This document shows, in pieces, positions 11,896 to 22,871 of a DNA stretch of 64,000 bases. Position numbers and translations under genes: made by a program. Source of the stretch: Smittia aterrima (Eukaryota; Arthropoda; Insecta; Diptera; Chironomidae). How positions within the stretch are numbered: the stretch's first letter is position 1; each line of letters begins with the position of its first letter. The stretch is taken from NCBI GenBank assembly GCA_033063855.1, contig CP093830.1, forward strand, positions 1,116,854 through 1,180,853, written 5' to 3'. Below the pieces are notes generated by a model, which worked only from the letters and a program-made list of their open reading frames with translations, made no database searches and was not told the origin of the DNA.

Positions 11896-13437
11896 TTATT
11901 TCACGCTCATTCCTTCTATTTCAAGTTCATCATCACATGACTGAAGCTTACTAAACCACGACGAGTTTTTGTACAATTCAGATTGTCTGCGATAAGCGTC
12001 GTAACGCTCCAACTCAATTTCAGATGGTCGACGAACACTTGGCCACCATTCTTCGTCAGCTTTCGATTTAAAATGATTTCGCAGCTTTTCGAGATTTTCT
12101 GTTATGCGATCAGTTTCTTCTGTAACGTCCCAGCCTTCAATTTCATCATCGGGAATATCTGGTAGCTCTGGCGTTTTAAGGAAGTCAACAATCTCAAGAT
12201 TTCGCACGACAATCCATTCATCATTTTGCTTTGCTTGGAATTGAAATGATTCGTACTTGAAGTCCGAGATCCATTTGTCTTCCAAAAGTTGTCTCAATTC
12301 GTGTCTGATCACATAATTCAGATTTGTGTAACGAGCCTCGTGAGTGATTATTGTGTTGTCGAAGTCATTGACAGGCTTCTCGAAGAAATTTTGAAAGCAA
12401 AGAATGCCAAACCCATCAAGCTTAGTCATCATTTCATCACGAACTTCGATCGATGCAGTGCTGATGATCATGTGAAAACTTCTTCTTTCGGTCTTACGAT
12501 TAACAAACTCGAAAGAGTAAAAATATCTGATCAATGAGCTATTGAATCCGATAAGCTGACAAAGCTTTGAGACAATTCCCTTTGACTGTTCCATCTTGAA
12601 TGGAAATCCTGATAGAATAAGATCAGTCTCAATCTGCTGCTGTTGCTTGTAATTGTAGTCTTTGTTCGGATCGTAAGTATCTTCAACGACAACTTCTGGC
12701 TCCACGGGTTCAATGTACTTCAAGCTTTTCTTGAGAAAAATCTTTTTAGTTACTGTGTTCACTTCGCCGTTTCCATACACGCAAATAGCGTTCGTCAGCT
12801 GGAAACCGATCTTCATGTAGAATTCTCCTGAGTCGTAGGTTGACAGAAAAATACTTTTCAAATGTAGAACTTCCTCGCAGAATTTCTCAGCTTTGTTGAT
12901 GAAGAACGAGCCCAATCCTTTTCCTCTAAAATCATTGTGAATTACCATCGACTCGATGAAGCAAGCTTTATCATCGGCAGGAACAGGAACAAGTCTAAGA
13001 TGCCCTAAGACTTTGATAGCTCTGCCAGTTACTGAACAGTAAGTTGGCACATCTGTGTCTGAATTAAAGAACAATTCGTTGATGATACGAGTTTCTTCAG
13101 ACGAACTCGAGTCGTTTGTTTTAAATGTTACAATTAAGCTTATTGGCAGATCATCTTTGCTCGAACCCAAGATTGATAGTCTTTCCGATCTCGACTTTGG
13201 CCAATGGGAATTAATTAAACGAATTGTCTCATCTACAAGATCGTGTCGCTTGTGGATGGCAACGACTCTGTAATATTTTTCAATTAAGTCTCGCTTGTCA
13301 ATTTTTTTCTTTTTCAAGGCTTGCGACGGAAATCCCTAAAATTGCAATTTTAAAAAGTTAGATTTCAAATTAGTTAAAGTATTTTATAAACTCACGTTTC
13401 TGGTTGAGCAGCCGGTCCAGTAAGTTATGAAGCACAT
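11896..13437 (-). CDS. NAA80-like N-acetyltransferase with C-terminal FP/ORF1p-like extension
   Basis: Exons 13437-13396 and 13335-11896 give 493 residues. Residues ~35-220 are a GNAT domain of NAA80 (NAT6) type: LINSHWPKSRSERL near the start, ESMVIHNDFRGKGLG with the acetyl-CoA loop R-G-K-G-L-G at ~150-156, and FLSTYDSGEFYMKIGFQL. NAA80 acetylates the actin N-terminus in the cytosol. After an acidic linker, residues ~253-400 resemble the C-terminal module of baculovirus FP/LINE ORF1 proteins (ILSGFPF, then RRSFHMIISTASIEVRDEMM, then ITHEARYTNLNY and DEWIVVRN). The final ~80 residues are acidic/charged. The gene is ~300 residues longer than its neighbour. The ATG is in a 14-codon first exon joined by a 60-nt intron. 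The TTG used by an unspliced reading at 13317 is not the start. Confidence 0.8.
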
Positions 13438-13549
13438 TTTTCTGGAATTCAAAAAGCATTTAAGTAATACGAGAGTGTTGGATGTTGATGAAGTTTTAAG
13501 ACGGATCAATAAATTTAACAAGGCGAAACGAAGAAAACAGAAATTATTG

Positions 13550-14160
13550 TTAGCACTGTTCATCGTCGGATGAATCGATGAGTATTTTCTTCATGTATTT
13601 CTTCTTAGTGAGTGGTGGGTTGAATACTCCTTTACAAGGACCGCCAAAAATAGATACAGGCTCGCATGGCTCATAGCCGAGCTTTTTATAGAACGCTTCC
13701 TTGTCGGTGGTTGTTAAATAAATCTCTTCGAGTTTGAGACTATATTTGCAATATTTTTCAGCTTCGCCCATAAGGTAACTTCCGATGCCCTGACCTCGCA
13801 ACGATTTCCATACAACAACGGACTCAATGAAGCATGCTAACGGAATCGACGGAATCGCCGTGAGTTTCAGGTGAGCTAAGACTGTTGGTTCATCATTTTT
13901 ATCACAATTGGATGATTTTGAGCTTGTTAACACGAGACATGTAGGCAGGGTATCTTTACTTGACTCCAACGACCACATTCGAGCTCCTATTGACCTTGGC
14001 CATTCCTGATTTATCAGTTTGATACATTCTGGAATCAACTCTTTCGCCCGATGAATAGGAATCACATTGAAGGTCGCTGAATCACTTGATTTTCCCTAAG
14101 AAACACAAAGTTACACATAATTGTTATCACAGGTATGCAGGTAACATTTCTTCTTACCAT
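13550..14160 (-). CDS. NAA80-like N-acetyltransferase, short paralogue
   Basis: Exons 14160-14158 (the ATG alone) and 14095-13550 give 182 residues: a bare GNAT domain. It shares with its longer neighbour the NAA80 signatures LINQEWPRS near the N-terminus, FIESVVVWKSLRGQGIG with the acetyl-CoA loop, and LTTTDKEAFYKKLGYEP. The C-terminus ends in an acidic tail (DSSDDEQC) right after the GNAT fold, so the FP-like extension is absent. The pair lies head to tail on the minus strand, 112 bp apart, indicating tandem duplication. Which copy does actin acetylation cannot be told from sequence. Start choice: the frame enters from a good acceptor at 14096, and the upstream exon offers ATG immediately followed by GTAAGA. 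Confidence 0.82.
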
Positions 14161-14583
14161 GACGATCACTTTTAATATTTTAAATGCTTCCGCTTCAAAT
14201 GCCTCTGAATAAATGAATGAATTCCTCAAACCAAATGCGAAATGAACTGAGCCGATGATCTTGAATTTATTTTTAGTCGCGATGAGAGGAAGAAAAATTC
14301 AATAACATGATGAAAACATAGACTCGGGAAATCTCACATCTGTTTTGAACACGATCTAAAGAAGAAAAGAAGAAAGTCGAGGAAAACTATTTTTTTTATT
14401 TTTTTCGCGTCTGTTTACATTTTTGTTTGCGTCTCCAAAAAATTATTTCGCGTCGGAAAACAAATTCGGAAAATTAATATTCGCGAATAAAAATAGTTGC
14501 CGTGTGATAAAAATAGAACAATCAAACGTCGGTTATCCTTCATCATCGTGAGATCAAAATAGTTTTGATATTTTCATTGAAAT
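14161..14583. promoter_or_regulatory. divergent upstream region, NAA80-like and MED6
   Basis: 423 bp lie between divergent start codons. The segment is AT-rich with no clear TATA; it contains the 5' UTR of the short NAA80-like gene and of MED6. No other element is recognised. Confidence 0.4.
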
Positions 14584-15424
14584 ATGTCGCGACCGCTCAG
14601 TATTCCACAACAGGAGAATCCTCTTCATATTTCGTGGCACGACTCGAATTGGATTCCTTTCTTGAATGCTACGAATGTTATGGATTACTTCGCGGAGAAG
14701 TCAAACTCATTCTATGATCGAACATGCAACAATGAAATCGTTAGAATGCAGAGACAGAGCATGGATCAACTGAAGAACATGGTCGGCATTGAATACATTT
14801 TGTTGCACGTCAAGGAGCCGATTCTGTACGTCATCCGAAAACAGCATCGTCATACGCCTGAAGAGACAACTCCACTAGCAGATTACTACATCATCGCTGG
14901 AAGAGTTTATCAAGCTCCAGATCTGGGAAGTGTATTTAACTCCAGAATCCTCTCAACAGTTCACAATCTTCAACAAGCTTTTGATGACGCGATCTCTTAC
15001 GCCAAGTTTCACCCCACGAAAGGATACAGCTGGGACTTTTCTGCTGGCAAAGCTGGTAATTACGAATTCTCTTTTATCAAACCACAATTATTTATTTTCT
15101 TCTTTTTTAGTGGCTGATGAGAAAGAAGTCAAGAAGGAGAAACCAAAAGAGGAACCAAGCAGTCACTTCCAACGTCAGCGCGTTGATATGCTGCTTGGAG
15201 AATTATTAAGAAAGTTTCCAATCCCGCAAGCTGTGCCACAAGAGCAAGCCAATAATAAACCCGAAGAGGATAAATCTGGAGGGAGCAAGAATGACACAAC
15301 AACAACGACGATCAAACAAGAACCAATGGATACAAACACTAACGATAGCGTTATTTCGCAACAACAAATCAAACAGGAGCCTTCATCAGGACCACCTGAG
15401 AAGAAGCCAAAGCTCAGCAACTAA
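14584..15424 (+). CDS. MED6: Mediator subunit 6 (MED6)
   Basis: Exons 14584-15055 and 15111-15424 (55-nt intron) give 261 residues. MED6 is a head-module subunit of Mediator bridging activators and RNA polymerase II. The conserved core fills the first ~160 residues: LHISWHDSNWIPFL, NVMDYFAEKSNSFYDRTCNN, LHVKEPILYVIRKQHR and YYIIAGRVYQAPDLGSV are textbook MED6 strings. The C-terminal ~100 residues are low-complexity Lys/Glu/Gln with repeated IKQEP (SUMO-consensus-like) motifs and a basic end (KKPKLS). The reading into the intron that ends in a hydrophobic tail is an unspliced artefact. Confidence 0.95.
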
Positions 15425-16003
15425 TTTCAACTCACTTTCAATGATAACTCAATCGAAATAAACTTTTTAATAAATTAATCAGATGTTTGTCAATCCAATT
15501 ATCAGAAACGACTGAAAGTCGCGGAAGCGAAATCGAAAGTGATTTGCCAATAATATTATGTCGATCGTCGATCAATGACATTTGCGATCGTTGAGAGAAG
15601 AGCAAATTACATTGTTGCTCGTGTTAAAGAATTTAGTTCTTGCAAAGTTCTTTCAATTAGTCCGAGCAAGATTAAGTGGAAGGTCAATTGTTTTTTTTTG
15701 TTGATCCATCGACCATGAAATACCCGTCAAGATACCGAGTCGAGTAATAAATATTTTTTTTTCAGTTTTTCTCTTCTCATCGTTCTCTTCTTGTGTGTGT
15801 TTGTTTGTTTGCTCACGTTTTCGCTCTTCGTGCATTGAAACTTTAAATTTAATATTGTTTGTATCGCGTCGCAGCTCGCACTGTTTTATTTATGGAATTA
15901 AAAACCTAGATATCTCCATTTTTCGTGTTTTTTTCATTGCTTATGTCGTGATCGGGAAAACGAGATAGTTCAAAGCATAAATTTATAAATTAAAAGTTAT
16001 CAA
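15425..16003. other. intergenic between MED6 and the CRAL-TRIO gene
   Basis: The segment begins with the MED6 poly(A) signals (AATAAA at about 15457). The remainder is AT-rich upstream sequence of the CRAL-TRIO gene with TTTTTTT and TGTGTG runs; no gene is supported. Confidence 0.5.
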
Positions 16004-16966
16004 ATGGACCTCCCACAAAATTTAAAAGTTAAAGCACAAAATGAATTGGGCGAGACGAAAGATGTTAGATCTCGAAGTCTGCAGGAATTTCGCGAGTGGA
16101 TTGCGAAACACGATTACTTTGCCGACAGCCGAAAAGGTTAATGTTTAGAAAGTGTTACTATGATTCACCGAAAATTCGTTTTCATTGTGATGTCACATGA
16201 ATAAACTTTCTCGTGTTTTTTAGATGACAAATTTCTGCTTCAGTTCCTGAGGACAAAAAAATTTCGTGTCGACAAAGCGACGGAGCTCTTTGAAAATTAC
16301 ATGCTACTCAAACACACAGTTCCAAAGTGGTGTGACTTCAACGATGAGGCACTGACACGTCTTTGGAGTTTATACGAGAGTGGAGTTGCATATCCTCTTG
16401 CCGAGCGAGATGCCGAAGGCCGACGAATTATATTTGTTCAAACGAAAAAAATGGATCCAAAATTGTATTCAATTGCTGATGCGATCCTCTTAATGACATG
16501 GATAGCGAAGATCGTTCTCGAAGAAGAAGAAACACAAATTGCAGGAGTGTTAACAATTGTTGATCAGTCTGACATCACATTCAATCATCTTCGTTTGCTG
16601 TCGGTGAGCGACGTCATCAATTTCGTTTCTGTGATAAAAAATGGTTGCGTTGGACGACAGAAGGGAATGTACTTGGTCGCTCTTCCTTCCTTTGCCAATT
16701 TCTTCCTCGAAGTCGCTAAGAAAGCAACGAACGAGAAACTCAGAAAACGTATTCACTTAGTTGATAATATGGAAGCTTTAAAAACTCTATTCGATCCAAG
16801 ACTTCTCCCTCTCGAACTCGGAGGGACAATACCAGAAGCAGAGATGATGCGATCATTCAAGAAATTGGCCGATGAACGTGAAGATTTAGTGAAATCAATT
16901 CAGGAGGGCGTTGATTGGGATCGAGTTACATTGGAGCATGATAATTCATCATGCTCACTTATGTAG
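16004..16966 (+). CDS. CRAL-TRIO domain lipid-binding protein
   Basis: Exons 16004-16136 and 16224-16966 give 291 residues, typical for the insect alpha-tocopherol-transfer-protein/clavesin family. The N-terminal CRAL-TRIO-N helices contain DDKFLLQFLRTKKFRVDKA at ~45-63. The Sec14-like lipid-binding domain follows, with AGVLTIVDQSDITFNH and the late IHLVDNMEALKTLFDPRLLP and LELGGTIPEAE strings. Such proteins carry hydrophobic ligands (retinoids, tocopherol, phosphoinositides) between membranes; the ligand here is unknown. The protein ends in CSLM, which matches a CaaX-like prenylation box (C-aliphatic-aliphatic-M is relaxed here), so lipid anchoring is possible but unproven. Confidence 0.88.
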
Positions 16967-17223
16967 ACTTAAATGAGGTCAAAAGTTATCATTCGTGGCC
17001 TAATTAGTTAAAGAGGTGTTTGTGTTTTATTATCGCAAGTTAGCAAATTATCAAAAACAATTATTTACCTAAAAATCGCTGATTCAAATATTTCGAATTT
17101 CTCGAAAAAACGTGAGCTCTCCAAATTTTTTTCTACTTTTATATTGAAAATAAAAAATTATTCATTTTGGAATTCAAATTTTGAATTCTAAGATTGAGAT
17201 TGAAATCATGAAATTCAAATGAT

Positions 17224-18331
17224 TTATTTGACTTCCAGATTACTGATCGATTTCTTCGGATCGTAGAGAGGCATGCTGACGAATTTGTAAAGCAATAAGT
17301 CGGTAATCTTCCTTGGGGTGATCTTGAAGAGAACGTGGAATAGTTTATAGCGAAGAGGCTCGCATATGTAACGAGTCTTTGGAGGTGTTTCCAGTAAAGC
17401 TTCTTCGAATGTTTCCATGATGTTTGATTCGACCATCTGAGGATCTTTCTTCGTGGCAATAAATTTGAGGTAATCATTGTAACGCTCGAAGAAATCTCCA
17501 TAAAAGTTTAGTTGTTCAGTATTCATTGATTCTCTCATCTTATCTGCGTGCTTCGTTTGACTTGCTGCGATGTTGCTTGATGTAACAAACGAGCCAGGGA
17601 TGAAGTTGACGACTTCTACGCCGTACTTTTCCATGTCCAATCGAAGTCCTTCGGTGAAAGCAACGAGACCAGCTTTCGTAGCTGAATAAATTGGTAAACC
17701 AGGAAGTGATCGCAATCCGCAATGGCTTGTCACGTTAATAATTCGAGACTTTTGTTGTCTGATCAAAGGCAGGAAACTTTTCGTCACTCTTATGGATCCT
17801 GCGAGATTCACGGCGATTTGAGAATCAATTTGATCATTTGTTTGCCACTCAGTCTCGCCAAAGCACATCAAACCGCAATTATTAACCAAAGCGGTTAAAC
17901 CTTAAAATGAAAATTTAATTTAGCAACTGAAACGTCCTTGTCAGTGTTTCTAACTTACGTAAATCTCTTTGCTTCTGAAGTAGATCCTCAACGAATTTAC
18001 TGACCGTCGAGACACTTTCGTTTTTAGTCACTTCCAGCTCAACAAGATGAAACCGGTCAGACGATGAGAAGAGATTCTTCAACTTTACTGCTCCTTGAGA
18101 ATCGAGATGATGAACGCAAGCGACCACTGACATGTTCAAGACGTTGTGACAGTGGATTGCGATGGAATATCCTAATCCTGAGTCGCAGCCAGTCGTGACC
18201 ACAACATTATTTTGATTAACTGAACGTTTGTGACGAGGATTCGCTAAGAAGTAAGTTGTGATTCCTCCAATTGCAGAGAACGACACAAACTTAGCGAACG
18301 CTGATAAATCCCCAAAACGAGCTAATGCCAT
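17224..18331 (-). CDS. membrane-anchored short-chain dehydrogenase (SDR9C-like)
   Basis: Exons 18331-17959 and 17900-17224 give 349 residues. An N-terminal hydrophobic segment (about 13-30) is followed by the cofactor motif TGCDSGLG at 47-54, the form used by 11-cis-retinol/hydroxybutyrate dehydrogenase-type SDRs. Next come LVNNCG (NNAG equivalent), the catalytic Ser in INVTSHCG and the catalytic Y-x-x-x-K in LPIYSATKAGL. Expected to be an NAD(H)-dependent ER- or mitochondria-associated oxidoreductase of retinoid, steroid or short lipid alcohols; the substrate cannot be read from sequence. A similar Drosophila type is CG8888, and the ecdysteroid enzyme shroud belongs to the same wider group. 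It is divergent from NDOR1 over a 141-bp gap. Confidence 0.85.
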
Positions 18332-18472
18332 TTTACTTTTCCTGTCTTATCCTTTCGAAGTTTGATTTGAAACTGAACTTTGATTTGTTGACACAACAGA
18401 GCTCGCTTCACCTACGATTCGTTGATGAAGCGACAAATTATCTTGAAATCTGAAATTTAAATTTATTGTGAA
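18332..18472. promoter_or_regulatory. 141-bp bidirectional promoter, SDR/NDOR1
   Basis: The only sequence between two divergent start codons. It has no TATA box; it contains TTGTTGACAC and a CAACAGAGCTCGC stretch. It must hold both core promoters unless upstream non-coding exons exist. Confidence 0.5.
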
Positions 18473-21400
18473 ATGACAAGACGAATGATTGTTCTTTATG
18501 GCAGCCAAACAGGCACAGCTCAAGATATCAGTGAAAACATCTGGCGAGAGTCGAAACGCTTTCATTTCACGGGCGGAGTTAAGCCGATGGATGAATATGA
18601 AGTTAAAGATTTAATTGAAGAGGAAGTTGCGATATTTGTGTGTTCAACAACTGGGCAAGGAGGTGAGACTTCATCCCTGCATTAAGTCTTTACTTATATT
18701 GTACTTTCAGATGAACCTGACAACATGAAGAGCTTCTGGAAATTTTTATTACGAAAAAGTCTTCCACGAGATTCTCTAGCTTCATTAAACTTTGGCGTAA
18801 TTGGACTTGGTGACTCAAGTTATCAGAAGTTCAACTTTGTAGCAAAACGTTTGCATAAAAGACTGATTCAATTGGGAGCTAATCCGATCTGTCCTGTGGG
18901 ATTGTGTGATGATCAACATGATCTCGGAGCTGGTGCTGTTTTATTTCCATGGTTAGAAGACTTTTGGAAGAACCTTCTTGAGCTTAAACCACTGCCGATT
19001 GGTTTAAATCCACTCGATCAAACTCCTAGAAAAATCAGATGGAACGTTAGTCGCGTTTGTACTTTGATGCCGGTTGATGAGCATCAAGATATTTATGCAG
19101 ACTTTGAGGAAACGACTTCTGAAGGATACGTCGAAGTTATCGTAAGAAATTTAAACATTTCATGTAAGCAAAATGTTTTAAATTGAAATCCTTAGGATAA
19201 TACTCGAACAACAGCTGAAGACCATTTCCAAGACGTTCGACTGATTTCTTTCTGTCGATGCAATTTGACTTGGAATGCAGGAGACGTCGCTTACGTGAGA
19301 CCGAGGAATTCAGAAGAAAATATTAAAGCGCTCTTCGATATTTTGGAGGAACATGAGCTGAACATTTTCCCAGGCCAGTGCGTGATGCTGAATGAAATTG
19401 ACGAAGGTGAGTTACAATTAACTAAAAATTATTCTTTATTCATGAATTGCCAAACGAAATTCAATTAATAACTTCCTCGATCATCTCAACTGATTCGAAG
19501 ACCCCTTTGGTTGTCTTACAATGTTTGAAACGTAAATGTCGTTCGAAGTTCGATCGTTTGTAATTGAAGTACTTTCCATCATTTTCCTTAACCACGGGAA
19601 GTCGAAGTCGAGCTGAACACAATGGACAGTAAACGGCCCAAGAGTTCTCTTTGTCCTTTTCAACTTGAATCGGTGCGTTTTCATAGTTTGGTAATAGTTC
19701 TGCTGGTAAAATGCATTGCATACTCTAAAAGAAAGGAAATTCAAGTCATGCTTGGTCAAACATGAATTCAAAGATCTTACTTGTTGAATCAAATCAGCAA
19801 ATCTTTCACGAGTGCCTTCATCAGTATTCGGATATATTTTGTTTAATGTTAGTCGTCGCTTTCTTGGGTTGGTGCTCTTTGCGAGGAACTCGTCGTTGTA
19901 CATGTGATTGGGACGACGTCTCGTCGAAGATGGAGTCGATTTTGATGTCGTTTTTCTTTTCTTAACAATTTCTGGCTGTTCTAGATCTGCAGATTCGTAT
20001 TCAACTTTTATCAATCCCATTGAATCCATTGTGTCTTCTGTGAGATATTCCTCATCTTCCAAAATGTATTCTTGATCATCTCTGGAGTAGACGTGATCAA
20101 CTTGGTTTAACTCATATTGCTGCTTTCTTTCTTGCCTTCGAACAATAAGTCGAGCAGATGTATCGGGAAGTTCTACTTCAGTTTCGTGTATGCTTGGACT
20201 CTTCTCTTCTTCAATTTCAAATGTTTCTTCTCCGTAGGTTCTTCCAAAGAATTCATTGACGTCTGTATTTTCTACCTCCTGCATTAGATTCATGATAAAA
20301 TTGCGATGGCCTGCTCTTAGTCGAAAGTTATCTGCTGATAAATGTTGAAGAGCTAGTTCTGCTTCCAAGTCCAATTTTTCTTGTGATTCATATTCTGAAT
20401 GAACTATTTCAATGACTGTTAGCTCCAGGGATTGAAAGAATTCTTGCTTATCCTCATATCTCATTCCTTTGAGTGCTAAAAATGAATTAAATCCGTTGAC
20501 TTGAAGTACAAGCTTAATAAACTTGTCAACTTCTCCAAAAGTTCTCTCAATAACACTCCAAAATTCATCGGACGATGAGATTCGCGACTAAAATGATATT
20601 AGAGCTTATTAATTTATTCGCAATCGCTTCTTAAACTTACCTTGAAATTGCTCATTCTTTTGTATTTGTTTACAACTTTGCTTCAGCTTTAAGATCTCAA
20701 AAAATGTTTTTTTAAAATTCTACGCTTCACCACGAAAATTCAGTCGCGACCCTGGTGAGAGTTTTTGTAAGCTCAAAAATAAATATTTCCCTCGTGCACC
20801 TAAAAGTAAAATAATTAAAATGCTTCGGCGACAAGCAAGATTACGTCGCGAGTATTTGTATCGCAAGACAACTGAAATCAAACACAAAACAACTCAAGAC
20901 AAGAAACAAAGAATTAAGAAAAGTCTTGAAGAGCATGTTCCGATTCACGGAGATTTGAGGAAAGATGCTTTGGAGCTTCAGAAGAAATTGAAATGGAATG
21001 ACGATGGACCAAAGCAAGCAGCTAGTGCAAGTGGAATAAGTGGAGGAGCTAACACAGCAGATTCCCGTGACGATGAATACAAATACGCCGGAAGTGAAGA
21101 TCCCAAGATTCTGATCACAACTTCACACAATCCGTCATCGACTCTCAAGCAGTTTGTTAAAGAAGTTAGGCTTATATTTCCCGGAGCACAACGTGTCAAT
21201 CGAGGAAACACAGATTTAAAGCAATTAGTTCATAGTTGTCGAGCTAATGAAGCTACAGATCTCATTCTCATCCACGAACATCGTGGAGTTCCGACAAACC
21301 TCGTTATCAGTCACTTGCCTTATGGTCCAACAGCATACTTCAACATTTCGTCGGTAGTGACAAGACACGAAATTCCAGATGCTTGTCCAGTGTCAGAAGC

Positions 21401-22788
21401 AAAGCCTCATCTCGTTTTCCACAACTTCAAATCAAAACTGGGAGAGCGAACAATGTCAATCCTCAAATATCTCTTTCCTGTTCCCAAAGAGGACTCGAAA
21501 CGCGTAATAACATTTGCAAATCATGACGATTTCATTAGTTTCCGTCATCACGTATTTCAATACGTTGACAAAAATCTTGAACTTACTGAGGTTGGTCCTC
21601 GGTTCCAGCTTCGCTTGTATCACATTAAACTTGGAACATTGGATGAAGAACGAGCTGCTGATACTGAATGGGTTTATAGACCTTACATGAATACTGCAGC
21701 GAAACGTCGTTTCCTTTCAGACGACGATGGTTGGAAGGAAGAATCAATTGAATAATCTTTGGCAATTCTTGAAATTTGAAGAAATAAAAATTATTTTAAT
21801 ATTAAAGAAATTCTTTTTAACAGAAATGCCTGCACCTAAGTTCCTATCGCGACCATTACCTTTAGTGACTATTGCAAGACAATATTGGGACCTAAATGCA
21901 TTGCCACGGGCTCGAGCTTTTGAAGTTCTTTCGTATAATTGCGAAAACGAACTTGAGAAGGAAAAGTTGCTGGAATTCGCGAGTTTTGAAGGACAGCAAG
22001 ACCTTTTGAGTTATGTCAATCGACCAAGACGAACAATCCTAGAAGTTTTGCAAGATTTTCCACATGCGACATCGAAGCTCACACTCGAAAATCTTTTCGA
22101 ACTCTTTCAGCCCATCAAGCAACGACCGTTCTCAATTGCTTCAAGTTATTTGAGTAACCGACTTGATTTACTTGTTGCTGTCGTAGAATATCAAACTCGT
22201 CTGAAGGCTTCAAGAAAAGGACTTTGCTCAAATTGGCTTAAAACTTTAGTGCAAGGTGATCGAGTTAGGGTATCAATCAAGAAAGGGACTTTCCAGTTTC
22301 CTAAAGACAAAGACACTCCTCTTGTTATGGTGGGTCCAGGAACGGGTCTAGCAATATTTCGAGGAATCCTTCAAGATTATGAATTGAAAGGTGAACTTCT
22401 CAGTGAGAAGCTTCTTTTCTTTGGTTGCCGTAATGAGAGGAAAGACTTTCATTGTGGGGAAGAGTTAAGGCGAATGGAAGCTGAGGGATCGCTAAAGCTG
22501 TTCTGCGCATTCTCTAGAGATCAAGAAGATAAAGTGTAAGTTTAATCTCTTCGATTTAACGAAAGTTTATTCTGATTTTCTTTTAGTTACGTTCAACATT
22601 TGATTCGAAAAGAGAAATCCTTACTAAGAAATGCTCTTGTGAATCGAGGCGGATTCGTTTTCGTCTCTGGAAGTTCAAAGGAAATGCCGACGGCTGTAAA
22701 AGAAGCGATCGAAGACGCAATTGATGACAAAGAGTTTGTAGAATCGATGATAAAAAACGGAAAATATCAGGAAGAGACTTGGTCTTAG
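18473..22788 (+). CDS. NDOR1: NADPH-dependent diflavin oxidoreductase 1 (NDOR1)
   Basis: Exons 18473-18662, 18711-19141, 19196-19406, 21824-22535 and 22587-22788 sum to 1746 nt, or 581 residues (human 597). NDOR1 passes electrons from NADPH via FAD and FMN to CIAPIN1/anamorsin in cytosolic Fe-S cluster assembly. A flavodoxin-like FMN domain (YGSQTGTAQDISENIW; VIGLGDSSYQKFN) is followed by the FAD module (NRPRRTILEVLQDFP; RPFSIASSYL) and the NADPH module (VGPGTGLAIFRGIL), ending in an aromatic Trp near the C-terminus. Intron 3 is 2417 nt, against ~50 nt for the others, and houses two complete genes: a minus-strand zinc-finger gene and plus-strand IMP4. Phase 1 is kept across it and the protein lines up without a gap, so this is one gene rather than two. 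Confidence 0.92.
19461..20655 (-). CDS. uncharacterised zinc-finger protein nested in NDOR1 intron
   Basis: Exons 20655-20641, 20587-19781 and 19724-19461 give 361 residues, all joins phase 0. The N-terminal ~100 residues look like a compact helical (SAM- or ZAD-like) interaction domain seen in insect nuclear proteins, including LRAGHRNFIMNLMQEVE. The middle is acidic, then basic with a likely nuclear signal (KKRKTTSKS; RRRPNH; NPRKRRLTLNK). The last exon has one C2H2-like finger: CPLC, then a Phe/Tyr-rich spacer, then HLRFKHC. I do not recognise an orthologue. A nuclear DNA- or RNA-binding role is an inference. It is transcribed opposite to its host gene and shares a 164-bp promoter with IMP4. 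Confidence 0.8.
20656..20819. promoter_or_regulatory. 164-bp bidirectional promoter inside NDOR1 intron 3
   Basis: Lies between the divergent starts of the zinc-finger gene (minus) and IMP4 (plus). It contains TTCACCACG, CAGTCGCGACCCTGG and CCTCGTGCACC but no TATA. The GC-richer core fits a housekeeping promoter (inference). Confidence 0.5.
20820..21755 (+). CDS. IMP4: U3 snoRNP protein IMP4 (Brix domain)
   Basis: A single-exon gene, 311 residues (human IMP4 291). IMP4 is a Brix-domain protein of the U3 small nucleolar RNP needed for 18S rRNA processing in the nucleolus. The start MLRRQARLRREYLYRK is diagnostic. The Brix domain spans ~95-290, with ILITTSHNPSS, FPGAQRVNRGN, LIHEHRGVPTNLVISHLPYGPTAYF, and FANHDDFISFRHHVF near the end. 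It lies in the same orientation as, and inside, an intron of NDOR1. Only 68 nt separate its stop from the next NDOR1 exon, and a poly(A)-like AATAAA sits at about 21783 within that space. Confidence 0.95.
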   Translation: MLRRQARLRREYLYRKTTEIKHKTTQDKKQRIKKSLEEHVPIHGDLRKDALELQKKLKWNDDGPKQAASASGISGGANTADSRDDEYKYAGSEDPKILITTSHNPSSTLKQFVKEVRLIFPGAQRVNRGNTDLKQLVHSCRANEATDLILIHEHRGVPTNLVISHLPYGPTAYFNISSVVTRHEIPDACPVSEAKPHLVFHNFKSKLGERTMSILKYLFPVPKEDSKRVITFANHDDFISFRHHVFQYVDKNLELTEVGPRFQLRLYHIKLGTLDEERAADTEWVYRPYMNTAAKRRFLSDDDGWKEESIE

Positions 22789-22871
22789 AAATATTTTTTA
22801 TAGGAAAATATTGTTTTATTAAAATTTGTCCTTAAATTGAATTTTCTTATTTTGACATTTTTAGTTTCAGT

